Below are positions 46,282-57,513 of a stretch of 64,000 nucleotides of DNA, one piece after another. The notes under the pieces are model-generated. The model searched no databases, was not told the origin of the DNA, and saw only the letters and a list, made by a program, of their open reading frames with translations. Position numbers and translations under genes: made by a program. The number at the start of each line of letters is the position of its first letter. Position 1 is the first letter of the stretch. Origin of the DNA: Lasiosphaeris hirsuta (taxonomy: Eukaryota; Ascomycota; Sordariomycetes; Sordariales; Lasiosphaeriaceae); contig JAUKUA010000007.1 in the NCBI GenBank assembly GCA_030549175.1, positions 2,108,001 to 2,172,000 on the forward strand. The letters run 5' to 3'.

Positions 46282-46892
46282 TTTCGCGGGCAGTAATCTA
46301 ACTAAGAGCTTTGCAGGCGATGGATTGATGCTGATGTCGTTATGTAGGCTTGTTGACGAGGTGGTGTTGTGTGTAGAATAGTTGCGTTGGGCCTTGATCG
46401 TCAATGAATTGCAGAATGAAAGAGAGCGATGCTAGTTGGGTTGGAGCTGAAAAGTGGACCCTCCGGTGGCAGATTTGAGCTGTTCGTCCCCTTCCCGCTG
46501 GCACTGTGCTTCCAGGACAAACAGGGATATCCCCCCGCCACACCGCTGACGACTTCACCGCACAACATCCCTGGTTTCACTTTCCATCTCAACCTCCACA
46601 TGTGCAGTGTCAGATCATAGCTCAGATCATCTCACTGCACCAGGATGTGGAACTACACCTGTAAATCTTACTCGCTCATCTTTGCGGTACCATGGTATCT
46701 TTGCAAATGCTGTAGTCTATATACATAACTGAGCTGGAAGATGTCTTTATCTCGACCGACTCTTGCCGGCTCAAATGCGAGTTGCTGAGAGAAAAACCAT
46801 TTCCATAAGCCAGAAAGCATCGGGTGCAATTCATGTTTTCCCCCGGACCGTTTCCCCCCATTAAACCCCTTGCTACGCCATGCCATTGCTCG
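46282..46892. other. Intergenic region
   Basis: Promoter of EMC10 and 3' side of the PREG-type cyclin gene. No supported gene. Confidence 0.5.
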
Positions 46893-48239
46893 CTAATGTT
46901 CGCCGTCCACAATCATGCTAGTCCTGGTCCCGTGTGCCACCTGTGCCCTGAGCTCATCAGTGGTGGCATCGGCGATCTCATCATCGCCATCGTTATCCTC
47001 TTCGTCAACCACGTCGCTATCGTCGTCGTCGTCGTCGTCCTCCTCCTCCTCCTCCTCCTCCTCCTCTCCCGATTGCTCCTCGGCCTCAAGAGTGTAGCCT
47101 GGACAGCGCTCAACAAGGCCGCGATAATAGGCCACCAAAACCTCCGGATTGGGGACAATTTTCCAGTCGACCCTGTAGAGAAATTCAAGTTCCAGCAGCT
47201 TAAGTTCGGCGACTCTAACGCCGCCAACCTTGGCATATGTCGAATTGTTCCAAAAGGCATCCGAAAGGCCTTTTGCTGCCACAGTAGCAGCCGTAATGAG
47301 GAATCGGTGGACAGTAAGTGTGTTGATAGTGAATTCGGGGTATAGTGCGCATAACCGGTCAATGTAGTAAACCATTGACAAAAGAAGAGGAGGGGATAAA
47401 GTAGCATGCTTGGCTAGTCTGTGGAGATAGTCCAGGACCGAAATCCCTGGTGCAGTTCTTCAAGGCTGTCAGCGTCTCACGGAGGAGAGGGGGTGGGGAC
47501 AACTGTGTTGATAGCAAGTGACGTACCGAGAATGAAATCTAGTGAGATGGCCGGACCTAAGGGCCAATGCATCGTTCGTTTCGATAAGCTCTCCCAGCAT
47601 GTGCGAAATGAGGACAACCATATCCTCGACGGCACAGTGTTCATATCTCTGTGGCAAGGCTCTGACTGGTCCAGCGTCGGGTTTGGGCCGTTTTGCCAGC
47701 GTTGAGGGGCTTTCGACGGCATTTACCGGCGCCGTGCTGGTGCTGCTAGTCTCGTCTGGGTTTTTTCTCTTCGGGGGCGAAAGCGGTTGGGCGGCGTGCG
47801 CGGCCTGTGCCTCCTTGCGCTGCTTCGAGCTCACCGGCAATGGCTTCGCTGGTTTCGCGCTGGCCGACGGGGCAGAGGGCTGCTCATCGGAGAGCGCCAT
47901 GGGCTTGGGAGCTGGCGGGGGCGGGGGCTCAAGTCGCTCAACTTCACTCGGTGAGACATGAGGAAGCGCCGCGCCCGTGGCATAGTCGGTAGGCTCCATG
48001 GGCGAGTACTGGGTCGCGGCATCTACATATCGCTTCGGCCGGGCGTATGAGGGCGACGCTATCGAGGTTGCGGGAGACGAGGGCGATTGGCGGCGAGACA
48101 GGGCGGCCGAGATCCAGGAAGGAGAGTGTCGCGGCGAGTGGACGGCAGCGGCAGCGGGAGCATATTGGAAGTGATGAAAGATGCTTCGCGGAGAGGCATT
48201 GACAGAGGCTGCAGGGGCGGGAGACTGAGTCAACATCAT
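46893..48239 (-). CDS. preg: Pho80-type cyclin, phosphate regulator PREG
   Basis: Cyclin partner of a Pho85-type kinase (PGOV in Neurospora); the pair keeps phosphate-starvation genes off when phosphate is plentiful. Exons 47527-48239 and 46893-47457 give 425 residues; the 69-nt intron has GTACGT, a CTGAC branch and a GAAG acceptor. The N-terminal about 190 residues are disordered (Pro, Ser, Ala). The cyclin fold starts near ALPQRYEHCAVEDMVVLIS and contains RFHSRTAPGISVLDYLHRL, LSMVYYIDRLC and HRFLITAATVAAKGLSD. The C-terminus is a Glu/Asp run encoded by a trinucleotide repeat. The first real in-frame ATG is at 48239; the longer frame to 48434 has no ATG. Confidence 0.9.
47008..47068 (-). repeat. 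Coding trinucleotide repeat (poly-Glu/poly-Asp)
   Basis: GAG and GAC/GAT codon repeat (seen as TCC/TCG on the plus strand) in the C-terminal tail of the PREG-type cyclin. Encodes about 16 consecutive acidic residues. Likely length-variable between strains. Confidence 0.7.
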
Positions 48240-50093
48240 CCCAGCCTCGTCATCCTCTTCAGCGCAATCGAGCAAGAGAAGATCGTGGGCTTTGGCCGAT
48301 GCTGCTGCGGTGGGGCAGCGCAGCGACGACAGATCTTCTCCGCAGAATTCTCCACCGCGGCTTCCTCTCACTTGGCGGTGTCGGAAGATCGGAACAAACC
48401 CTACGGCCTTGGGCCTGGTAAAAATCCGTCGCAACCAAGGGATAGAAAGTCGTGCGCGCGTGCGCTAGCCTCGTCCAATGTCGGCGGATGCAATCAGTGT
48501 CGAGGTGTGGAGAATGAGGAGAAGCGTGCCAGAAATCACGGGCTGGTCGCCGCCGTGTTCTTTACAAGTGTGTGGTGTGTATGGCTGCTTTGTTGGTGAT
48601 GCGGCCGGAGACGGGCGAGGACATAGTGGTCGAGTAAGGTAGGAAGTACGTATTTATTAGTCTTACTGAGCTCTCTGCCGTGTCTGCTGTGCTCCCCAAG
48701 CGGGAGGTTCTGGACCAGTGGACCTTCCGTCATGGAATCGGGCTTGTGCCTAACTGCTTTTTTGACCGAGGTTTTGCTGCAACGGATCAAGCAGCTGGCC
48801 ACACGGATCACGTCGCATGGAGGATTGAGGCAAAGCTGCCGACACGTTCGGCGTGGCGGCGTTGTCATTGGAGAGATGTTCAGCGCACATGGAACCTGGA
48901 AACTGGGAGACTGGGAAAGCCAGCCCGGACAGCAGCAGTAGCAACAGCAGCAGCGCACTGGCAGCCCACTGGCAGCACAACATTGGCACCAGCATGGCGT
49001 CTGCATCAGCACCATATCGCTACCAAATCGGTCTGTGCCAATGCTGCGGTGTTCTGGTATATATCTCTGGCGTCCCTGGGCAGACATCCTGTTCCAATTG
49101 CCTCTACACATTCGGGGACGGCCCGAGACACAAAATCGGGTGCCAGCTGATCTTGAATCAACCGCGGGCGGTGTGACGGCCTTGGTTGGTTTGATCGACT
49201 CCGTATCTGTCGTCATTGAGGCGGAGAGAGCCAAATCAATAACGTACATGAGGATTCCGCGTGCCATGGCCTTTTTTCTCTTTTCATGCGTCTTCCCGAT
49301 CTTCCATGCGCAGCCGCAGGGAAATCCATATACGCCCTTCGACGGTTGGGTAAGGCATGGTAAGTGAGGTTCGAAAGCACACCCTAAGGTTAGACAGGAT
49401 AGGGATAAGGTAAGAGAGAGTGTAGAATCCGTCAATGCCAACGGAAACTTTCGCCTTGAGCGCCATCCGTTGAAAAGTAGGAAGGGCCGCTGTAAGTGCT
49501 TCCAAAAAGGTCGGGTTCAGCAACCAGGGGGCCCAGCCGTAGGGCGGACCGGCAGGGGTGTCAGGGACTGGCGCCAAGCAAAAACGTCAGACACCCAGGC
49601 CAACTCGCCGATCGGCTGTGTATGTCCATTGGCTGCCACAGCACTTCCCTCTCTCGACACCAAAACTGCCATCGCGACGCTGCCCCCAAATCAACTGTCT
49701 GAGGCACCGAAACAACACTTCACTGTGCATCTTTTACCTGTCATCTACCCTCCTTGGCAGCACTCAATCAAAGACAGCCAACGCACCCCGCCAAGCGCCG
49801 CTTTTCGCCCCCGGCCACCGGCATCCCGCGTGCCAACAACAAGAAAATAAGCATCCAGTTTGCATCAAGCAACCAGCATCTAGCATCCAGCTTCCGAGCT
49901 TGCCTCCCTGAGCCTAACTCCACCCCGCCCCTCCTCCCCCGATCCCGGTCAGACCCGCGCCGGCACGTCAGACACTGGGAGGTTGCGGCTCCTCTGCCGG
50001 CCGCCTCGGCGCTGTTCGCGCGTGCATCAAGACAACGGCCAACAACTCGGTTGTTGCCTGGGGCCTCGTCCTGCCGACTGACTCGCCAGCCCG
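48240..50093. other. Divergent promoter region of PREG and VID28
   Basis: About 1.85 kb between two start codons. Contains a CAG/CAA-rich stretch near 48930-48960 and long leaders. A 301-codon minus frame (48536-49441) is Cys/Ser-rich with no coherent domain and is treated as chance. Confidence 0.5.
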
Positions 50094-53000
50094 ATGGCGC
50101 GCATCCAGAGCCCCCCTATTCTCTCACAGATCAGAGTAGCAAGAAGCTACTCGGAGCAGACTGTTGCGCTTCGCGCGCTCAAGGACGAAGTTATCGGACA
50201 CGTCCAACGCAAGGAAAAATGGATAGAAAATGGCATTCTCGAATCGCTGGTTAAAACCCTACAAAATCCACCGGTCCACCACATCCCACCTCGTGACCAT
50301 GCTGTTGAGGTAACCCCCCTATCGGAAAAAGACGTGGTGCGACTGCAATCCTTGCAGCTTCTCGCTAGTTTTGCAAATGGTGAGTATACTCTGTTTTCCA
50401 CCTCTGAGCTTCACATTGCTGATCTTCGACATGCTAGGCGGCCCATCCTTCCTGGGCCCCCTCCATGCAGTTGGGGCAATACCGACGATTCTATCTCACA
50501 TCTCCCCACCTGAGAACCCTCCGCAGGTTATACTAACGGCCCTACGGGCCTTGAGTAATATTGCCGATGCCACACGCCTAGCTCCCCCAGGCCAGGATGA
50601 CATAACAGTACTGTCAAACCAACTGTTTACACATCAGCATATCAGTTCTCTATGGAGGATCATGATCCAGAACTCACACGATATGGTGATTCAGGAACAA
50701 AAGTGCGTGGTCGCCAGTCTCATCAGCCGGCTTTGCAAAGGGCCGGAACACCAAAATATGCTAGCAGAACACGGCATTATAGATGCCCTTGCTCGAATGC
50801 TAGCCACGATTGTGGTATCACGTGGCGAGGTCGTTCCAGGCGCCGAGATCATAGGCCGGAGCGACGGCCTCGCCGAATACATACCGGAGCCTGCCCCTCT
50901 AGGTATAAGCCTAGCTCTAGTTTTAGAGGCGATATCTACCGTTATAGCAGACTCGCGCTTCCGAGCTTGCGCCTTGCTATCCTCCCCGTTCATAATGGCA
51001 GTTTTTCCCAGTGCCGACTTTTCCCCACCAGCAAAGGAGACCAAGGCTGCTTGGAGCGTCCTCGAGATGAGCGGCATGAGCAGCCATCGGGCCAAGATTC
51101 CTGGCGCAATGGACTACCTTCTACCAATCGTGCCAATTACCCAGCACCGATCACTATCGTCGCAGTTTCCCCATTTCCCGCCTTTAGGGTTCTCGCCGTC
51201 CCGCGAAAGTCTAGTCTTGGGCCGCCAGTCGTCCATGCCCAAGTTCACGGGCTGGGACCCAAACCGCCTCGATTCGGCCAGCTTGAGTGGGGATGCAGAG
51301 GCCAATGACCCCGAGAGCCCTCTTGTTCCCTGGCTTATCAATCTAGTTAGGTCAACTGATGGTCTGGAGAGGGTCATGGCCGCTTCAGTTCTGGCATCAT
51401 TATTTAAAGCCGGGTTTACAAATCCAGAAAGGGAGGCAGCTCTTGGTCAGCTGGTTGTTCCCCTCCTCTGCCTATTGATCGCTGAGCACGATAACGAGAT
51501 CACGCCTGCTGCTCTCAATTCAGCCTTCATCGAGCAGGAGACAGCTTTAGATTGGGCTATTCTAGAACGAACACCCGAAGTCTTGGCCCGCCTTGTTGCC
51601 GACAGCGAGTATCTCCAGCAAGCGGCCCACGACTGCGGCGTTATGAAGGTGGTGTACAAGCTCTTGAGAGAATCGTACGAGCCCATGATGGTGCAATCCG
51701 CACCAAGACCTTGGTCCCCGTCTCCTGATCACGACGCTGAGATCCGTGAGGGCTTGCCTACATGCCGCATCGGATCGCCAGGCCAGCTACCAATTTATGC
51801 GCACAAAGTCAAGATGAGAGAGAGCACACTAAAACTCATAGCAGGGATGGTGACATTCAAAGATGAGTACCGAAAGGAGCTGGCCGACCAAGAAATGGTA
51901 CCATGTATTGTGGAATCACTTTCGGCTTCGCCACAAAAACCGAGAAGCGCCAAGGACCAGCCAAAGGCTGATAAGATGGCTGAGGATACCGATCGGCCGA
52001 TTAAGGATTCGCAATACGGTGTCAACCCCGACTCCGTGATCATTGCTGCATGCCATGTCATTAGGATTCTCGGCCGGTCAGTCAGCAATCTTAGAACGGC
52101 GCTCGAAGATCACGGAGTCGCAATGCCGATATTCAGGCTGCTGCGACACCCGGTTGCTGAGGTCCAGATCTCAGCTTGTGGCGCTGTCTGCAATTTGGTG
52201 ACCAGTTCAAGCCCCATGCGGGAGGTGAGTTATTGCCCACACCCTTGCTTGACATTCAATATGCTAATTTTGGCAGCCCCTTTTGGCAGCTGGAGTGCTG
52301 AAGGTGCTCTGTGAGCATGCCCACTCGCTGAACCCAGGGCTGAGGCTGAACTCCATGTGGGCACTCAAGTCTTTGGTAAACGCAGTGGAGAACAATTTGA
52401 AGAAGCAGGCTCTGGAAGAACTGGAGTCTGGCTGGCTAGTCCAGTTGATATGCGACGACACAGAAGATGAGGCGCTGCATACCCGCATGAGACTCGAGCG
52501 GCGGAACCCCAACGACGAGGATGAGGATATGGATACGGAGACAATGGATGACGGAAGTAGACCGACGCTTTCTCCTTCCTCTCATCCCGGAAGTCAATTT
52601 ATGTTTGTGGCTAACCCGAGGGAACCACTGCGACTACAAAGAGCGAAAAGAAAGGTGGCGACGCTTCGCGAAGCCGAACTCAACCCGACACGCAAAGCGC
52701 GCAACGACGACCTGGCGATCCAGGAGCAGGGCCTTAACTTCATCAGGAACCTAATTGGCCTACCGTCGATGCCAGCGCAGATGGCGGAAATGGTGGATTA
52801 CATCTTCAACGAGCTCGGCCAGGACCGTCTGTTCGAGATCCTGGCGTCCAAGCTCAAGGTCAAGGTACTTCACGCATATGGGCGCAAATTCTCAGCCAAC
52901 AACTCTGGGGTCGCGGCCGTCCCAGACCCGCGGGTGCTATACCCGCAGGCCAAAGTCATCGAGGCGGTTGTCTACGTGCTGGTGCACATCGCTGCAAGCA

Positions 53001-53287
53001 TTCCACAGCACAGACAGCTTGTGATCGCGCAGACGGAGCTGCTAAAGCTACTCGGTGGCCATCTCAATAGCTTGGACATGGACGTGCGGCGCGCGCTATG
53101 CCACTTATCGACAAACCTGGCATATCAGGAGGACGACGCGGATGCGCACGCGTGCCAGCAGCGAGCGATGGAGCTGAGGAAATTGGGGTTCTTGGCCAAG
53201 TTGGAGGGGCTAGAGCAGTCTGATGTCGATCTGGATGTCAGGGAGAGGGCAAAGGCGGCGGTTTGGCAGCTCAAGAGTACTCCGTAG
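50094..53287 (+). CDS. VID28: ARM-repeat GID/CTLH ubiquitin ligase subunit (VID28/GID5/ARMC8)
   Basis: Probable scaffold subunit of the GID (CTLH) E3 ligase, which in yeast degrades gluconeogenic enzymes. Exons 50094-50379, 50438-52224 and 52277-53287 give 1027 residues. Introns are 52-58 nt. Armadillo-like helical repeats run through most of the protein, e.g. LQSLQLLASFANGGP near 88, VILTALRALSNIADATR near 127, VQISACGAVCNLVTSS near 680 and LRLNSMWALKSLVNAVENNL near 712. The C-terminus (RRALCHLSTNLAY and DVRERAKAAVWQLKS) ends the superhelix as in ARMC8. An acidic loop (NDEDEDMDTETMDD) and a basic stretch interrupt the repeats near 770-820. The ARM fold is clear; assignment to VID28 rests on overall architecture. 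Confidence 0.8.
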
Positions 53288-55650
53288 GCTTGCTGGGGCT
53301 GGTTACGTGGGACGCTATTCATGTTGCTGCAGTCATGTGGAATATTTTACCCCTCGACCAAAGCTTGCTCGCGAGGGGAAGCGTGAACAAAATGGTGTAT
53401 ATATACTGGGGCGGTTATCGACGGGCATAGGGGTATTGCATGGTCTATTTGGGATATTTTACTATTGCTTTGGGTTCTACAGCGGGTGAGCGGGTGGAGT
53501 GAAGTAAAAAATATGCCCCTTGGTTGTTTTGTCAGAGGTGTATACATGTAATTCTCGAGATACACAGCAAAGGTGCGGCATGGCAAGGCGTGATACACCA
53601 GGAATCCAGCCCTGGTTTGAGTCTCATGTTTGACTACATGAAGATGGCAAGTTGATTTCGACCTGTTTTCTTTTGAGGTCAGACTACTGTCAATAGATGA
53701 TGGGTGCCGTGAGCCGAACGTTTTACTAAAGAGAACTGTTTTGTCATCTTGGCCGGAAGGCATTCTATGAGGGTGGCAGCCTTGCTACCCGGGTCGCACG
53801 GCTATTGGCCGCCGGTGGGATCGGTGAGGTGGTTTCGCGATCGCGGTTACACACGGCCGAAATGGAGGGGATGGAAGGGGGGTGGGGGGAGGGTTGAGCT
53901 GCAAGGGGTTTGGGGATACGTACTTCTTTGAAGGCCAGGCCCGAGGGGAACCAGACCGGTGAAAGCAGGCGGAGATAGAGAGACTTTTGGAGACTAATTT
54001 TTGGGTGAGCGGTGTGGTTGGTTGGTGAGCTGGATATCAGGTAATGGTGAGATGGGGTGGTATGACACATGACGGATTTTTTGGTGGTTGGCTGTTGTGA
54101 GCTGTTGTGGTCGTGGGTGGGAAGGAGGGGCTGATGGTGAGCGCTGGTGAAGCGTGACTGTCATCGAGTGCCGGCATGAGGGTCCCCGGGTGCATCGAGG
54201 GGGGGAGGTCGTGTCATTAGTCGACCGAGAAGTGGAGGTGTCCCCCCAGGGGAGGTCATGGCTCGTCGGCTAGCTCGGCGGCCAGGGTCCCGACGTCCGG
54301 CGTTTATCGCGATCGGGGGTTTCCTTGATCGATCTCGCTTCTTCCTTCCGACTGCCCGGACGGCGACGGTTCGGGGATGCTTGGGAGAAGTGGTGGGAGC
54401 TGGAGCATAGGTGCGGGTGTTGGGGCCACGGCCAATGCGATGCCCATGGGAGCTCTCGTTCTGGCTGGGCGCTGAGTAGGTGGGTTGGTTGTGGTTGGGG
54501 TGTTAGGTATGGGAGTTGTCGGAGTTTCTCCACATTCCGCATGGGGAATCTCGACGACCTGAGACAGAGCGGCGGGAAGGTCCCCTCATTCCCATTTTCA
54601 CATAATCCAAAAAGATTGACGTCATGTGTCAATTTCCAGAAGAAATTTCCCACTCACCCTGGCAGTTAACTGCTACAATTCGCTGCAACCGCTCTACTGA
54701 TAGCGGCGAGAGGCGAGCTAACCCACACAGCCAAGCAGCTCCGATCCGACGATGCCGGCCCGGCCGGGGCCCCATAGCGGATGTAGGGAGCTGAGTGAGG
54801 AGAGCCCAAGTGTCAAGGCGCGCTGGTGAGCCACAGCGACGATTCGGCGAGGCTGAATCCCATCCGCGCCAACTCTCATTACGTTTGGCATTCCCGTCTG
54901 ATTCGATGCCTCTCTCTCCGTCTTGTCAGTGCAAGCAAGATGCAGAGCGATGCAAAAGACAGAAAGGGGTCGAGCACGAGGGACGTCAAAGCGTGGTGGC
55001 AAAGCTCGGCACGGGTGCTGTAGCGAGGGGGACAAGAATCCAGAAAGGGAGGGTAGGAGGCAACGAGGGCATGGCATGGCATGGCGCCGGACGCGATGTG
55101 ATGCGCTGCGGTGTGGTATGGTCGAGACGCCATATCACGAAAGCACCAGTGTCTCCTGTCTGGTTCGCGGCCGGAGATCGCGGCTTCGGCCTTGTCTGCA
55201 CGTGCTGCAAGCGCTGCAAGTCTTTTCTTTCTTGCTGACTGGCTCGCCTCCGGATTGGACAACGGCCAGCTCTATCAATCGGTCAGGCTATCCTGCCCTA
55301 TTTTCCAACAGTCTGGCGGCTTGCTTATTCAGGACGATGGCATTTCCGTCTGGCATCATATGACGTCGAAAAACTGGTCCCGAGCATCAACGGCCGCCTC
55401 GGAGTGCTCGGCCTTCGAGAGAGAGAGAGAATCGGGTCATTGGCTCTACTTGTTGACTCCCACGGCCCACGACCATAATAAGCACGCAGCTATAAGTCCG
55501 CAGCATCCTCGCTCCCAACCAGATCTAACCGCTGCCCCCATCATCACCTGCTCACATCGTCCACACAGCCTTCAGTGAAGTGCCTATTCATCCTTTGACA
55601 GGGACTGATAACCCTATATTATCTAACTCTAATACACTGTGCTATTCACA
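53288..55650. other. Intergenic region
   Basis: 3' side of VID28 and the long upstream region of the HSP30-like gene. A minus frame at 53347-53763 and a splice-like GTACGT at about 53923 on the minus strand were considered, but no coherent protein emerges. Several GGGG/CCCC runs occur near 54200. Confidence 0.45.
55491..55496 (+). promoter_or_regulatory. TATA-like box of the HSP30-like gene
   Basis: TATAAG about 160 bp before the start codon at 55651, followed by C-rich leader sequence. Consistent with a strongly induced stress gene; no clear heat-shock element array was seen. Confidence 0.4.
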
Positions 55651-56577
55651 ATGGCCTTCCTCGCCGCCCGTGTGAACGACGCCCTCGAGATCAATCCCCC
55701 TGCGGGTGATCAGTTTTTAACTGTCAACGGCTCAAACTGGCTGTGGACGGTGACCGCGATTTACGTTGTCTCCTTCGTGGGTACTTGGTGGTCATACAAA
55801 ACCCATACACAAGGCTAACACTTTTGGCAGCTGGCCATCTATGGCCTCTCCTTCATCGCCCCCAAGGGCGAGAAGTTCTTCCACTACCTCTTCACCATTG
55901 CCAACCTAGTCGGCGCCATTACCTACTACGCTCAGGCCTCTGACCTCGCCTGGTCGCTCGTTGACACCACTAATTCCTTCTATAACGGCGCCACCTACCA
56001 GCTCTTCTTCGCCAAGTACATCCTCTGGGTTGTTAGCTTCCCCACCGCCATCCTGGCCCTCGGCGTGCTCTCCGGTGTGGCCTGGACTACCATCATCTTC
56101 AACATCTTCCTCGCCTGGACCTGGATCATCGGCTACCTCGTGGCCGCCTACACCGAGAGCTCGTACAAGTGGGGCTTCTTCGGCTTCGCCACGGCCGCCT
56201 ACATCTTCCTCGCCGTCTCCACCCTAGCCGACGGCCTTAAGTCGGCTACCCGGGTCGGTGTCCGCGGCGACTATCTCAAGCTCGCTGGCTGGCTCAACCT
56301 GCTCTGGATCCTGTACCCCATCGCCTGGGGCCTGACGGATGGCGGCAACCGCATCAAGCTGACCTCGTCCTTCATCTTCTTCGGCATCCTTGACGTGCTC
56401 ATGATCCCCGTCCTCACCTTCGCCGTCGTCGCCCTCTCCCGCAAGTGGGACTACGGCAAGCTCAACATCGCATTCACCCAATACGGCCGCGTAGCCAAGA
56501 CCGAGGGCGTCTTCCCCGAGAAGGAGGTCCTCGCTACCCCTGCCGCTGCCGCCCCCACTGGTGAGCAGGCTGCTTGA
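55651..56577 (+). CDS. HSP30/MRH1/YRO2-type opsin-related membrane protein
   Basis: Seven-helix protein of the microbial rhodopsin fold, stress-related and plasma-membrane located in yeast (Hsp30, Mrh1, Yro2). Exons 55651-55776 and 55831-56577 give 290 residues. The donor is GTGGGT; a nearby GTACTT would break the frame. Helices are clear: about 30-50, 58-75, 95-120, 125-145, 150-170, 190-210 and 225-250. In helix G the sequence is GILDVLMIPVLTF. The Lys that binds retinal in true opsins (as in LDVSAK) is replaced by a hydrophobic residue, so this protein should not bind retinal by a Schiff base. The C-terminal tail is Ala/Pro-rich (VLATPAAAAPTGEQAA). Strong codon bias fits high expression. 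Confidence 0.9.
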
Positions 56578-57513
56578 GTGTCGTTCCTGGCGCTTTTCGG
56601 GCCGTGATGGCCGAAGGATCCTCGAGACTGCTTGCTTGCTTGGGTTGGCCCTGATGATAGTGCAACAAGATTTGATACTCTAGGGTTGGAAGCGAGAAGA
56701 GGGGACTGCTTATCATGGTCTCGATTGGGAGAGAATGGTGTGTGGTGTACGACCAGAGGGAGGGGATCCGGAACTTCCTTTTGTTGTCACACATTGGCTG
56801 TTTCGATTCTTCTTCTTCCTTTATGCTGTGATGGTTTGACGAGAACGATATACACAAGCACAAAACCGCGCAGTCGCCTCTCGTTTTTGGGTTTGGCTTT
56901 GCATCGTATTTCTTCGCATTGGTTTGGGATAACCACATTCGTTATAGACAAAAGGGGAAGGGGGGTGAGATGGCTAATTGGTGGTAATGTATAATGGTAA
57001 AGAGATCTCATGATAAAACAACAGTCGCTTAATGGTAACAATTCATACACTACGATCCTTCCTGTTTGTTGGCGTAAGGCATCCGTGAGCATGCCCCCGA
57101 CCGACGCAGTCTTGACCGAACTTCTTTGAAGGCGAGGGGGGTAAAATGGGTTGAAGCAGTTCCCTTGAGTGAAATCATCTCATGCCTATAGATTACACGC
57201 TCTGGTTTGCCCTTGGTTCTTTCTTAGATCACAGCGAACCTAAAGTCAGTATTCTCCCAATTGCTCTTGATCCGGACAGTACCATCTACATGATGATAGA
57301 GGTATTTGTTAAACAGTTCCTCCATGATAGAAAGCAGTTGACACCGATAGTCCAAATAGGATATACCATTCGGGCTTCGCTGTATGGAATCGAGAAGGTA
57401 CCTAAATTGATCTCGATGATGGTGACGTTGGGCCTTGTCTTGCATGGCTCGGTGAGCTATAAACCGCGGTGGCATTGGGAGCAAAGACGGCGCTTCTGGG
57501 CCAGGAAATATAT
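56578..57513. other. Convergent intergenic region
   Basis: 3' side of the HSP30-like gene and of the broken zinc-finger gene. A minus frame at 57224-57649 continues past the pseudogene's stop in another phase and may contain a former last exon (RYLLDSIQRSPNGISYLDY); this cannot be shown. Confidence 0.4.

Noticed and set aside
46282..46404. Upstream ATG for EMC10
   Set aside because: Using it would put about 40 residues before a clear signal peptide.
48240..48434. N-terminal extension of the PREG-type cyclin
   Set aside because: The longer frame begins with TTG and has no ATG before 48239.
49368..49380. GGTTCGAAAGC resembling a tRNA B box
   Set aside because: No matching A box, acceptor stem or anticodon arm around it.
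48536..49441. 301-codon minus-strand frame between PREG and VID28
   Set aside because: Cys/Ser-rich translation of a CAG-repeat-containing promoter region with no family features.
53347..53763. 138-codon minus-strand frame downstream of VID28
   Set aside because: No recognisable motif and no convincing start or splice context; also overlaps the probable VID28 3' UTR.
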